Source of the DNA: Rhabdornis inornatus
Taxonomy: Eukaryota > Chordata > Aves > Passeriformes > Rhabdornithidae
Direction of reading: 5' to 3'
DNA length: 64,000 nucleotides
NCBI GenBank assembly: GCA_013397075.1
Contig: VWZS01002239.1
Span: 634,332 to 698,331, forward strand
Below the pieces are notes generated by a model. It was not told where the DNA came from, did no database searches, and saw only the letters and a program-made list of their open reading frames with translations. Below, piece by piece: positions 48,813 through 62,492 of this stretch. The stretch's first letter is position 1; each line of letters starts with the position of its first letter. Both the position numbers and the translations under genes were made by a program.

Positions 48813-51800
48813 ATTGACAAACAGCACCATCTGTTTGTTCTTTGCTTCTTTGTTGTATAAAACTAGATCTTTAAAGGACAATGCAATGAAAAAAGTTATC
48901 TGACTAAAAAACTCACACAAAAACATTAATTTTTTTGCAGGAGACAGACTCTCACTGAGTCCTAGTGAGTCTCATAAAAAACTATGTCATCTCAGCTGAC
49001 AAGAAGGTGAGCTTTAAAATGAGAGCAGTTGCACCTAAAACATATACTGTCACAAAAGACTTTGCACTGAAAATATTACTAAAGTACTTTCAGCTTCTAG
49101 AACCCTTTTCAACCTGTTCTTTATTTTGCTTTATTAATAAAGTATAAAGTCTTGACAAGACTTGACACTTTACCATGCAAACACTCAAAATATTAATGGA
49201 TTGTGCATTCCTAATCTAGGAGACAATTTCTAAGCACATGCAAAGCAAAAACAATGTGATAAAAAAGGTTCCTCTGACTCTATATTTAGACTGAAGTTCA
49301 GCTATCATCCTTTGCAAAGGATTTCTGAATACTCAGTCTTTTTTTTCCACAAAAGTCCAAGATAATTCTAAAATGGGCTTAATAATTTTCCCCTGATGAA
49401 GCTGCTACTACTTGTGGGGACTAATTACACATGCATTTTTCTGGATAACAGAGAAAGTTGGAATGATTCAATAATCCAGTGTGTTTGCCTTGTAGCAAAA
49501 AGTATTTTGAAGTATAATTGTTGGGGTGTAATGTATCCACCACAGAATGCAGAAAGATTTTATAAAAAGAAACAGCATTAATCATAATTTTTTGTTTGTT
49601 TGCTACTCCTAAGGCAAAAGGAGAAGGAAATGCTTTTGGTGACAATATGTTTTCTTAAGATCCTAATATGAGGAAAAATTAATAACAGAAAATCTAAGGC
49701 ACAAGTTGCAATCTACTTTAAGCTTAAAGCAGACTCTTCAGAGTGCCTTGAGAATTACATAGGAAATAGAGTAAAAAATACCTTATCAGTAGCATTCAAA
49801 ATAATGTATTCAGCATGAAAAGTCTCCCAAGGAGAGCCTGTCCAAAACACTGAAAGACTCCTGGAGAGATTGACTCAATTATCAGCTGTAATAGCATCAG
49901 GTGACAGACTTTAGTAAGCAAAGTGTTGCATAGTGAGAAAACCCTACTAGCAAGCATCAATTTACACGTCTGAATTGATGTGAATATTTGTTAATCTTTC
50001 CTGTTTGCTTTGTAGCCATTAACTGATTAATGAAATCCTAAGGAGAAGCAAATACAGAGTATGGGGTGAGCAGGTGTTACCACTCCCTTTTGGCAGGTGA
50101 TGGGGAAACCAAGAAGAGACTTACTGATGACTTACTCGAGACCAAGCTGCTCATCATGTGCAAACATTCCTACAAGAGGCTGCATATTCTGACAGCTGAC
50201 ATCTGGAACTCCTGTAGTAGTGGTGGTGACATGCTTGTCCTACTGTAAGACGGTGTTCACTGTCCCTTAGCTCTGCTTCCGTAATTCATGCACTTATGAG
50301 GTGTCCTTAAAGTAGTTCAAAAGATCTTGACTGTGTTGAACATTTTAGAAAGAAGGTGGTTCTCTAACTCTAGGACTTTTCTAGCTGTAATTCAGTTTGG
50401 TAGCAGCTGTCCACAAACACTGTGAGTTGTCTTGGGCCTGAGCTACCCAAACAAACTGTCCCACATTCTCTCTCCCTTTTAGCTTCTCAATTCCCTCCAA
50501 AGACACAGAGTTTCTTTCAATCGCAGAGTGTGTTTACAGAGTTATTACTATATGTAACGCAGGTTAATTTTACTCAGATAAAAAAGAGAGTAGGAATGAT
50601 TCCCATTGTACCAGAGGTACGTGACACTGCATTAGAAAATCTACTTAAAATAGCAAAGAATCAGTACATTCCAATACACAGAATTAAACACAGGAACATC
50701 TACAATTTGCCATGTGCATCACCTCACAGCTAAGTTTTCCCAACTTCCTTTAAAATACTGGAAAATGCTGTTTCTCTGAAGCAGTCTTGCAGACCTGACA
50801 GCCTGTCTTGCAGAAATTCCCTTAAGTATTTTACTGCCTCTTATGTCTAGATCCACACTTCGGGCGTTAGACTGACCCATTACTTTGCATGAGTTATCCT
50901 TAATAGAGGGCAGTAATGAGATGAACTGGATGTGTCTTCACTGTTATTGCAAACATTATAAGCTGTCCTTAACCACACACTTTATAAAAAATAAAAATTA
51001 ATACACTGACAGTAATACAGATTTCTGCATAATAAGCAGCTCTGTGCAGTATCATAGGGTTTGCTCTCATGTGCTTACTGCCATGAAACCAAGTAAAGAT
51101 AGACAATCAAATCAAAATGTTGCAAATAAATTAACAATTTTTTCCAAAGAAAGCTGCCCTGAGATTAGATGTTATCCAGCACAAAACATGGATCCACAGT
51201 AGGTTTTTTCCCATATTTATGGTTGCTTCCATACCATTGTTTCCTCTCTCTTTGCTGAGTGTCTCTTTGGGATCTTTATTTCAGATGTCCACTTTGAACA
51301 GGCATTCTTATCACCCCAGCCACAGCTTCGGTAGTCAAAATCACCACCATCATAAATAAATTCTTATTAAAAGCCATGAAATTATTCTCAGGGTCTGTTA
51401 AACCTTTTGATTTACATTTCAATAATTAAAAGAGTTCTATGATCTCAAATACAACATCTTAAGTTATAAAATTTTATAGTGTATTGGTGAAATCTTTAGC
51501 AATGAATGAAGCTGCAGATGCTGAAGCTCAAAACTCAGAAACTAGATTACAGGTTCTTCTGATCCCTTGGGTGTACTTTATTTTGGGCAAGACACACTCT
51601 TGTCAAGGAGTACTTTTTGCTTCTGTTTGTCTAACTGAATAATGGAAAGAAGTATATGCATCAGAAATTGGAAGAGGTTTGTGAGGTTATTTGTTGATAA
51701 TATATAAAATATTATTTCTAGACAGTATGGGAGTTATTATCTTGGTATCCAAACCTTTTGAAAGAGTTTAAGGAGAATGCTATTGAAAGTGTAATTTTGT

Positions 51801-54800
51801 ATGTACTTTTGTTAGTCAAGAAAGAAGTAAAACATCATACTTTGAAGTACAAGTGGCAGTTGGGCAAAAAGGAAGATTTTGTTTCTTGAGTAACACTGAT
51901 ATCTCTCAGAAGAGGAATTGCCCTAAGGTTCAGTTCAGCAGGTTCAGTTGCCCCAAGCTCATAATCAAAAGTATTTTGAAGTGTATTTAGTAAAAATTCT
52001 TACTTTTAGAAAGAAAACACCAAATAAAATATATTTTTGCATAGAGGGCAAAAATCCACATATTATTAAATCAGCATTATGCCAAATACAAATCTACCTA
52101 GAAACCTTGCAATAGCTAATTTGCTGAATGCCATATCCATTCAAACACATAGAGAGCAGCAGCAGATCTACCAACCTAATGCTTACTCCTTCAGAAGCGT
52201 AGGATGTATACATTAAGGTAGAAAGCTTGATTGCACAGTCTATATCAATTTGAATTAATTTTTTGGACATGGTGAATCAATACAGAATGTCATAATCCAG
52301 ATGGGGTTTTCCTCTGTATAATTGCTTCTTGCATTTTCTGGAAATTCAGTTCTATTTTTGTCTATTCTAGAATGGATGAAAACAGCCAATAGCCACACTG
52401 ATATTTTTCCTATTCTAAACTTCATGTTTCTAAGTGTAGATATAACTTGTATTGCTATTCCTATGGGTGGGTGTACAGTAAATTTTCCAGATAAAATATG
52501 TTTTGACCAACCAGTTCGTTCCTCATGCAGTCAAGGACCCAGCTGTGTCTGTATCCAGCTCTGTAAATATGCCTCTTACTTCTAGTAGACCCTGCTGCTC
52601 TGGGTTCAGTAAGGAAATTTGTGACAATGGGGCCTAATTGTGAGGACAACCGTGGGATCCAGTGTACTATAATATTANTAATACAAATATGTCTTTTTCT
52701 GTCTTTCTGAGAAGTGGAAAGAAATCTGGAAGTGGAAGCCAGAGATCTGGGAAACCTATGACACTGAAATAATATATGGCCACTTACTGCACACACAAGG
52801 TTTCAATTCTCTCCCTAGGACTTGTTTGATGACAGTTCTCAGTTCAGAAATGGCTGTGATCAGCCCTGAGAGCGAATTACAACTGTGTACAGACCCTATA
52901 GGTAACTACTACCAGTTGTTATCCTGACTAAGAAGGGTATTTCTCTCCCATACATTGCAACAGCAGAACATTTCTGTACTTTAAGGCATTTTGTATCAGC
53001 ATCATGCCAGCAGATTTAGCTAGACTGAATGAAATGGTTACTGTCTTTGTCTGCTGCAAACTTCAGCCCTAGCTTACCAACCCCTTTGGAATGACAAATA
53101 AATGTGAGTTATAAATGCTTCTAAAAGATATGGGTCTGGATGATTTCCAACAATGTCAATATCTGGCATCCTAGAGTGTTTGCTTAACTGCTCAGTGGAC
53201 CCTCCTACAGTGCTAGGAAATGTCAGCAAAAAGGCTGAGACAGCAACAGAGGACTGTCACCATCCCTGCCACTCTAGTATGATCTGCCTGCAGGTATGAG
53301 CCACTCCCCAAGACAGAAAAAGAAGAGAGGTAATAGCTTTAAGGTTTCTTTGGGCACATGAACTAGGCATTTAAAAACTGCTATCTTCTTTCATTACTTG
53401 GAAAAGTGCTTTAGGATGTACTGAAGCCAGAAGGACAGATGTTTTTCAATGTCTCAGTTTCTGAAGCAACTTAAGCAAGATATCATTCTCAAAGGAAAGA
53501 ACACTCTCTCACCATTTCTTTTAAATGTAGCACCAATTTATTCTACTATAATCCCACCCTAGTACCTTTTCCTACTTCCCTGTCATTCCTTTCATTATGT
53601 CTAGAAGTTGCAGGGGTGGTTAGACTACAGAACTGACTGGGATCAAAAAAACTTCCTGTCACTAAAGGAAATCCCCTCAGTAACAATTATGTGCAGTAAT
53701 AGTGGAAGGCTTTCCTCACAACACTTCTTCACAAAGCCTTCTAAAGTATATCTTCCCCTTTTGCATCCTTAATGGTGACAAAAATTTTAAGGAAATGTGA
53801 AAATTCATGTCTTTGCCAGAATTTTGCTAGAACAAATAGTTTGCAAACATGGCAAACATCAGCAAAATCAACCAAATCAACCAAACAAAACCCAAAATAA
53901 ATAAAATTCAGTTTTTTGAAGGGAAGCACACCCCCTACACTAAAATGAAAACCTGGGTAAGAGGAGCTTATTTGTGTCTGTGTGAGAAAGAGGAAATTCT
54001 CTGGATCTGGCAGCCTATTCTTCAAAGAGTATGTGGGTGTTAAGTGTTGAGAGTGCCCTTTGAAGGACTTCTAAATTTCTAAACAGACAAGAAAAAGGGA
54101 TATTCACCCATCACTGAAATGCTCTTAGGGCAGGACTCACCATGAGAATGGAAGCCCTGCCATCTCAAACATGCTGATGCATGTAGCTTGCTGTTAAATA
54201 ATAATAACAGTAATAAAAAATGTAATTCATAATAACAGAACATTTTTTACAATTGCTAATGAAGGAGATTGCTAATCTCCTGTTGGTAGGAGTAGAGTTC
54301 TTTGTCTCTGCTGCCAGAAACTAATACAACTTATAATTATTTAAGAAGCATGCTGGATAGGCTGGCAACAGACATTATAAGTAATGCAATAATAAGATAT
54401 AAAGCCTTTGTCAGTGGAAAGGTGGCAGAACATACTGTAAGACACTGCCAGAAATAATTGTTAGATGATGATTACATCTAGATAAGCATGGCAGGTTTTC
54501 TAACCAGTGTAGAGCAGTATTACCTGATTTCATCAGTATTGACTACCAAATGTATATGTGTTTTCTTCCCACATCCTCAAATCTTCTTTTCTCCCACAGG
54601 CAATTTCCTGATGGAGAAAATGGAGACTAGTGGTTACAACAGAGGACTTAGAATAAGCTATTTTGAGCTGCACCACTAAATCATCTCCTGACCTTGGCAA
54701 AGTCAATCACAGGAGCTATGCATCATTTTCCAGCTGTAATATGGGAACAATCACAATTACCTCCTAAAAGTGTGGCTAATGCTTCAGGAGTAAAGGTTTA

Positions 54801-55019
54801 TAAAGCATGTATTATTCACAGAAGGAAAACTCTTTGGTGGTTATGTACTTTTATGACTGCACCCCTGGAAACAGACATAGTGGAAGTCCAGAAGTAACAC
54901 TTGTCCTAACTGTTTTCTGGAAATGTTTGTATTTTGTTATTGCTTACTGCTTGTAATTCAGAAGTAACTGCAAAACTAGCACACATAAAATTCACCTGCG
55001 TTTCTGACGGCTTGAAAAT
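48813..55019. other. Long AT-rich stretch, nothing recognised
   Basis: No supportable gene or transposon over about 6 kb. One ambiguous base N occurs at 52,678. A/C-rich low-complexity sequence (CAAAT-like words) lies at 53,862-53,912. An 8-bp-arm hairpin (AGGAGATT, loop GCT, AATCTCCT) lies at 54,263-54,281. Frames of 90-110 codons here have no recognised domain. Confidence 0.5.
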
Positions 55020-55795
55020 ATGTTTCTCTTGGTTACACAGAGGAAGGCAGGGCTTTGTGCTGTGTGGGTGTGACCAATATTCCATACCACAGACAGCATC
55101 ACTGGCACGTGGTTTTGGCAAGAAAAGCTGTGGCACCGAACCAGAGGTGCTCTGTCTGGTCTTGCTTACTCCAGTGATGACTGTCAGCATTGGAATTGTG
55201 GAGTGTTCCCCCTGTCTCACCCTCTTTCCTGCAGGATGTTTTTGCAGGAGGTGGTGCTGAGGAGAGGCAGCAGTGCCACTCGTGGGTGTGATGCTGAGGG
55301 GATCTCTGGGGTGCAGCTGGGTTAAACTGAGCTCAGTGAAGCGGCTGCACAAGCCCCGCTCATGTGACCTAGCTTCCAGGAGTTTGTCTGGCCTTGCTTT
55401 TCATTGCTTTTGGGCTGGGCAGGGAGAAACAATGGCCATGGGAGCTCTCTGCCATATTGCCTTTGTTTGGTGAATTTGGGCAGGAACAGTCACCACATTT
55501 CCTTTGGGGAAACCAGTCAGATGTGTCTGTCCTACAGGGAGCATCTGCCATCCTGATTTTGTTCCCAGTGGTGAATATATTTTTATGGGTTAAACACCTT
55601 CTCTTTTTTGTATGCTTTTGTTATTAATATTGCTATTGTTGTTGTGCATGTCTTATTCCACTGCTTTGAGCTTTTAGTGAATCGTTAACTCTCACTCCTT
55701 TTTGTTTGTCTCTGCCTTACCCTAAGGGGTGGGGGAAGAGGAGTGGCTTGTCTGTAGCCTAGTTCCTGCTGGTGTTAAAATCAGCACAGTGCTTC
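55020..55795 (+). mobile_element. Diverged endogenous-retrovirus LTR-like block
   Basis: A GC-richer block shares landmarks in order with bird LTR families: TGACCAATATTCCATACCACAG near 55,070 (compare ACCAAAGGGATATTTCATAC in the 11.9-12.3 kb LTR), a CTTTTGTTATTAATATTGCT stretch near 55,612, GCTTTTAGTGAATCGTTAAC near 55,670, and an end reading GGGGTGGGGGAAGAGGAGTG then TTCCTGCTGGTGTTAAAATC. The middle part does not fit well and the left end is uncertain. The total length is longer than I would expect, so it may be two fragments or contain an insertion. No coding retroviral sequence adjoins it. Confidence 0.42.
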
Positions 55796-57254
55796 ATCAT
55801 GCTGTTGTCACTGTGGGACAGGGAGCTCTATGGTGCCTATTGTTCATTTGCCACCCAAAGTGACCACTTCTGAGCTCAGAGAGGGAGCAAAGGCAATTTA
55901 GGGAGAGATGTGAAGTGTTCTGGTAAGCTTAGTCCAGTGCTTCATGAAAAAATAGATCCATCACTGTGCTTTATCCAGCTTCATTTCCAGGTGCTACCTG
56001 TGCTTGGCTAACTGAACAGACAGGGAGACAGGATCCTTCTTAGCTGGAATAATATTTCAGAAATGGATGGAGCTTGTTTTAGATCACCACAGGTTTTGGT
56101 GCATTCTGGTGTGCACATTGCACTTTCCGGAATGCTGGTCTGATCTGTGATTAAGAACAAAGTTATTTTAAATGGTACAGTACTGGCTGTCTCACTTCAC
56201 TGCTGTCTTCTCAGGCATTTTGAGTTCCATCTCTATGTCCTTTGAAAATCATGGTATTTCTTATGTCTTTAAAAAGGTTCCAGACTCATTGCACATACTT
56301 TAGTCACTCCTGGTTGACTGGAAGCATGACACAGCTTAGCATCACAATACTTATGCCTTTGAGAGATTCCACCTGTTTTCATCAAACCATTGCAGAAGTG
56401 ATGGGTCCAGGTGCTGAAAAGCAATTCTATTTCCTAATATCCTGCCATACAGCAAAATAAGAGCAGATGTGGGAAGTCACCTCTCTTGTTTAAAATCTGG
56501 AGGTGCTAAAGAATTTTTCACCTGCCTATTATTTGAGAATTCATAAATATTTAAATTCATGTCACTATACAAACATTATTATTATTTTTTTATTATTCCA
56601 CATTTAGAGGTGTCTTTTTTTCTCCCTGTTTAACAATGGAAATTCTAAATGCTTTGTGAATAAAACTGTACTTATATAGGCACAAAAGACTGCTTTTGTA
56701 ATGGTCAAGAAACAGTTATTAGCAAATAGAAGCACACTTCTGCTTCCCAAATACTAGAGGATTCTTCAAGTAAATTATATTGATAATACCATCGAATTAC
56801 ATGTTTATTTTGACAAGAAGGTCAAAACGGACATGTACTGGAACAATGCAGCTATTAAACATTAATTTCACTCAGGATTAATCAATGATGAGGAAATAAG
56901 TAAGACTCTTTTCTTTTTAGCCAGAGAGAAACTGCTGCTACCTTGATCTATAGCTCGGTCAATAGACTGAAATTGTGCATAACTGTGGAACGTGTTGAGA
57001 GTTAACCTTTTGATCTCAGCTTGAATGCAATAATTGTAAAAAAACCCCAGACCTAAAATTATTATCGATACCACCCCTTGTATATGGTGATTAGGTTTGA
57101 TTGCATTACTTTTATAAAGAACAAAAACCCAATGTGCTGTATTCAGATTACAAATGATCCATTCAGAAAAATTAAATTATATAGAAACCTTATAATGTGC
57201 TTAGTAGAGAGGTATTAAGAATGGGGGTGAATCACTCTGTAATTGCTTATTGCA
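55796..57254. other. AT-rich DNA, nothing recognised
   Basis: No gene, RNA gene or transposon fragment could be supported. Confidence 0.55.
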
Positions 57255-57278
57255 AATTTTATAAAGAATTTTATAAAG
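57255..57278. repeat. 12-bp perfect tandem duplication
   Basis: Two exact adjacent copies of AATTTTATAAAG. Trivial in size but exact. Confidence 0.9.
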
Positions 57279-60200
57279 CACTGAGTAATCACACTTTCAT
57301 TTCTAAATTGTACAGTGCCTCTGAACTAACTAGTGCTATCAACAAACTGTTTGCCTGCTGTGTTTATAACTGCTCTGGTCGGCTATTCAGTGAAGCCCAA
57401 GCCTGTTTTTGCATGTAAATATCTCCGTGTTTATTGTGGACTAAAATCTTTCTGAATCAGAAGAGCATTTTTTCTTTCATCTCTGCAAAGAGGAAGAAAA
57501 TCTTTGTTAGCAGTTATTAGACTGATGTGTGTGTGTCAAGGGACTTGCATGCCAGTATCTTCATTTAGTGATTTACTCTAATACATATCTATAACATTAT
57601 CATAGGAATTATAGATGAGGAAGTAATTTTGTTATTTTTAATCTTCTTGCTATTTTGAAATGCCCTATAAAGTAGATTGCATTTATTTAGTTTAAGGGTA
57701 AAGCTTTTTGAAATTAAACAAAGATTTTTGAAATATGTAAGGGTCTTAGGGAATGTTAAGTCATTTTTTAGAAAGAACATAAGTCTTTGAGATTTTAATT
57801 GTCTTTGAGTGGGGCCATAGTTATTTTAGAGAGTGGGCACATCAATTGCTTATTTATGAACCCCATTCTTTGGTCATTTTCACCCCACTAGGCATGTAGA
57901 TGCAGTATTAAACCTCGGTCATTTAGCCTGTCCCATGGACCAGCCTGATATAATGATGCCAGTAAAATGAACTAAGAAAATACCCTGCAAAAGATAGAAT
58001 ACCTAGATATTTTCTACCCAGATTTGGAATGCAATGAAGATTTCCTGAAACCAAGAATGTTTTAAGGAATTAAATAGTTGTAAGTGTTAGAAATACTAAC
58101 ATACAAAGTTTTCATAAGGATGTGAAATAGTTAGAGCTCACTTCAGCCTGGAATGCAAATGCAGCTTGATATTTAATATCATCTACATTATTTCATTCAC
58201 TCCAAGGACTGAATAAACTTCTAGTTGCACCACTGGATTTTTAATACACATCCCTATTATCCCTATTTGTCTTTTTACAGGTCTGACAGCTGTGACCAAA
58301 CTAATTTTCAATCAGATTTCTAAAGATTTGCTGCATCCATTCAAGGCAAAAGCAGAGCAGCTGGTTTACGGCCAGGAAAAGAAGCTAGAATAAAAACAAA
58401 GCTTTCCTGTAGCAGATATAGAATATAATTCTCCCAGAATTAAATCACTGAGCTGCTCTGACCTTGTAAATAAATATTGCCTGAGTTATGGAAGCAGTTC
58501 TCTAAGCAAAATGTATGAAATTCCTTCACACATTTCTTCATATTTTTTTTCCTATGTATAGGCACAATATTTGATTTATGTATAAAAAGTGTTATACGTA
58601 GAAAATTCTGATGGAGAACATTGAAAAAAAGGGGTTTGGGCTAAAGGGTAAAATTACTTTTGTTATATATATATATAAAAATTACTGTTTAATAGAAAGG
58701 AATTGTAATATATTTGGGAGGAGAGTTGGGAATTTCAAGTAAATGAATGGCTTTACATTTCAACTTGCTACTGTAGCAAAAAGACAAAGATTGTAAAAAT
58801 TTTGTAATATTAAGTAGAATTTAGTAGATATCAGAGTTTAGTAAATTTTAAAATGCCCACTCAAACTATTAATTCTGGAAAGGCTCCAGTAAAAAAATCC
58901 TGAATATGTACAACATGAAAAACATAGGTTTAGAGCCACCTAGCTCAAGTTGCAAGTAGGGAGAATGAATCTCACTCACAGGTAAAAACATTAATTGTAG
59001 TTTTGTTTATATAAAAAGGGGTATCTTTACTACTGGTTAAAAACCCCTCTTTCATTCATGGGAACCATGCCAGACATCCTTGGGCAAATGTCCAACCTTT
59101 TTGATTTGTTTTGTTGTTTTTTTTTATCATCGGAACAATTCTAAGCTGTAAGAAATTTAAAGGTAAGAACATTGGACTTCCAAGCCTTAAATAGTTTGAA
59201 TGTACATTTATTAAGGAACTTCTTAGCTCCTTAGAATGGGACATGTAATGGAATTCGTAAAGATGCCCAAATCTAAGTTTCTGAAACGTCAAAATCAGAA
59301 GCAAGAAGAGTGTCAAGTTGCAGCTAGGATTTATACAATAAACTTTTGCATCTAACTATCCCATCTCTTCCTAAGCCTTCCTTAGACTCCTTAATTTCTT
59401 TATTGCCCATACTGACTTACCTTTATTCATGGAACAGGAAACATTCAAAAGTGAATGTTAGAAACAAATACTCTGGAACAAGGGTTGCAGGAGGGGATGT
59501 GATTTTGAATAGCTTTGTGAAAGCTTCCACTCATGATATTAAAAACTTTAATTTGCCCTCGAAGTTGGTCCACATTAGGGTTGCTTTGAGGAATAGAATA
59601 ATGCAGTATGTTGTCTTAGCCATTTAAATTCTAGATGTAGAATTACCAGGATAACCAGGAGTCACCTAGGAAAGGTACAAGATTCTCACTGAGCAGCAGT
59701 GGCAGGGCAGGGCTGAGTGAGAAGCCTGACGTGGCTGTTAGGAAGAACCACTTAAATTAATGACCTCATGAGACCAAGAGTGCTGGGAACTCTAGGATAA
59801 GTAACAGTTTGTTTTATTGAATCAAAATTTTCAGTTTCTATCACTATTATACTTTTATGTGTCTCTGTTAAGAGAGAACAAAAAGAAAATGCTGGAGAAA
59901 TATAAATATTTTAAATCGCTCTATTTGTGATCTCCAGGAATTTGTAATTAGAAAGGGTTTTCTGTTTTAATAAGCCAGATAATCAAGGAGAAAAGTGTGA
60001 ACTAGGGCCATAGTCTTTGTATTCCACAGAGTACCTTACAGTCTGGTTCTATGAGCAGGACAGCTTCATCTTACTGGTTCCTAAGTCTTTCCAATGTGGA
60101 ATTGTGGGCAGGCACCAACAACTGACATAGCAGCTTTGTTTCTTCTTCAGTAGCCTGACTGTTGGATTAATTGTGCAGATAATAATTTCTGTCTTTGCCT

Positions 60201-62369
60201 GATTCCAAACTCATGTTGTCCAGACAGACCTATGCCTGATAGAAGTATGGGCCTGTCAGTCTTTCCTGCTGTTCCTTCAGATTGCTTTTCCAGGGAGCTC
60301 GTTGCATTGTTTTTGAAGAAGGGGAAACTACAGGTGGTGGCTGCCAAACTGTGTAAAAACGGCCCTGTTTCTAGTCTTATTCAGAGACAGAAATTGAGAT
60401 ATCTTTGGGAATTTTAACATTACATTGAGTCCTGGCTGAGGACTTTGAGAATATTAGTTTTGGGTTTAAACAGCAGTGTAATTTGTGGTTCTGCTTTACA
60501 GGACTTGCCAAAGGTCAGGTGGAGCTCAAATGGCGAAACAGGGAACAAAAGCCAGGTTTCAGAAGAGCACACTCTCTCCTGGACATGCTTGGTTCCAGAA
60601 CTTCCTTGTAGTCTGGCAATATATTGTCTCATGTGCTGTATTACATAACCTGCAAGGAAGCAGACAACATATTCAAAATACTTTGCATGCTCAGATCCTC
60701 TTGAAACCAAAATCCTGAAACAATAGCTCTATGATTTATAATTATGGTAGCATTAGAAAAAATTGTTTAGTCTATATTTTTAATCTTTTAAAGGGCAAAA
60801 CTATGCAGCATTGTTACCTACTATTTTGTTGTTGCGAACAATTCTGAGGTCTTTCTTACTCTTTCCCGTCATCCTGATGGGAAGTATGTTGGCAAAGGAC
60901 CAGTCAAGCTATTTCACAATGTCATTTTCATAGCTCTGAACAAATTTTCCCAACAAATGCAGATACATTCTCATCTAACTTATTATATTAACCTCCCAAA
61001 AGGATCAATAAAAAGAAATACAAGACTATAATCAGAATTTATGAAATTTATAATCCTTTTAACTGCAATAATAATCTTTTAGAAACCACATCTATTCAAG
61101 ACTGTAGAGATAACAGGGCAGGCTTGGGTGCATACATGTATATGATGGCTTCAGTATGTTTTCCAGGAGACTTTCCAGTACACTGAAAAGAATGCACTGG
61201 CAGTTTTATGTGACTGGGTAACGTATGGAGATAAAAATGGCAAAACGTATTTATCCTTTGAAATAAAAATCATATCTATTTAACAAAGATGCAAAAAATG
61301 GTTAAGTGACCTAGCTGCCCAAATCCAAAGTTTAGATGCTTAAAATCTTGCTTGTCTAACTGGAGAGTGTCTAATAATTGAGGATATGTGTCCTTCTGAA
61401 AATAAAGAATTATAAATAATAATATATATTATTATATATTGTATAATAAATGTCTCTTTTCTGGTAAGTACCATAATCTTGGTGTGTTGATGCATCTAAA
61501 GCATACAGATAAGCCCTATCAATCTGATGGGGACATGTCTCTAGGGTATTTTCCAGAAACCTAGTTTCTCTTGCAGATTTTCCTTGTACCAGCTCTCCGC
61601 AGAAGAGTTTTGAGTGGGTGAGCAGCTGATCTGACTGTGCCTAAAATAAAGATCTTATATTGAATCATTCCTTATGAACTGAATGATCCAACTCCCCTTC
61701 CATATGTTGTTTTCCACTTCACAATTAGGAGATTGTGGACTGAAGGACTACGATAATTAGATCAAATAAATAACTAAAATATAATAAACTAAAATAAAAA
61801 TGAGGAATAAGACTTTTTACTTGACATAGTTGATCAAAGATGTTAGATAAAAGCATGCTAATAAGTGACATCTAAGAAACAGGCATGCACAAGAAGGGTC
61901 AGAGGCTGAACAAGTTCAGAGACTGGACTTTGATACAGTCCTGATCTTCCACAGTCCATATCACAGGACAGTTTTAACACATTAACTGCTTCACTGGTTT
62001 ATCGCTTTCATTGTAAATTTATCTGTATGGACTACTTCCTTTTATTCCAACACATATCATCTCAATTAAGAAAGGTAGTTGAATTTAATTGTCTTAGATA
62101 AAAATTAAAGTTCTTGGAAATATAAGGAAAAAACCCAACAGATTGTGCAATTTTAAAAATAATTTTTTGATATACTGATTTTATACTCTGACACAAGGAG
62201 TATTTAAAAAAGATAGTTAGATCCTTTTTAATACAGTAAAATAAATATTGCCTCCTGATACAAAGAGACAGGCTGGACAGGGTGTTGGTAAATTATGTGG
62301 TATATACCAACTCCAGGCAGACTTCTATATCTTGTAAATCTACCTCAGAGAGCTGCTAATCTACACGAG
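57279..62369. other. Long AT-rich stretch, nothing recognised
   Basis: About 5 kb with no supportable gene. A (TA)n run lies at 58,663-58,676, and an 18-bp perfect AT-only palindrome (TAATAATATATATTATTA) at 61,417-61,434. Frames of 60-95 codons near 59,346-59,627 and 60,420-60,718 have no domain and overlap opposing frames. Confidence 0.55.
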
Positions 62370-62492
62370 GGAAAAAAACAAGCAGATAAAACAACCCAAT
62401 CAAACAAACGAAAAACCAAACCAAAACAAACAAAGAAAAAAAAAACCCAAAAAACAAACAAACAAACAAAAACAATAAAAAACCCCACACCG
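62370..62492. repeat. A/C-rich simple repeat (AAAC)n
   Basis: About 120 bp of AAAC, CAAA and AACC words with little G or T. It produces artefactual lysine/threonine-rich (plus) and valine/phenylalanine-rich (minus) open frames that should not be annotated as genes. Confidence 0.92.

Noticed and set aside
54906..55352. 148-codon minus-strand frame
   Set aside because: It overlaps the antisense of an LTR-like block and shows no domain or splice context.
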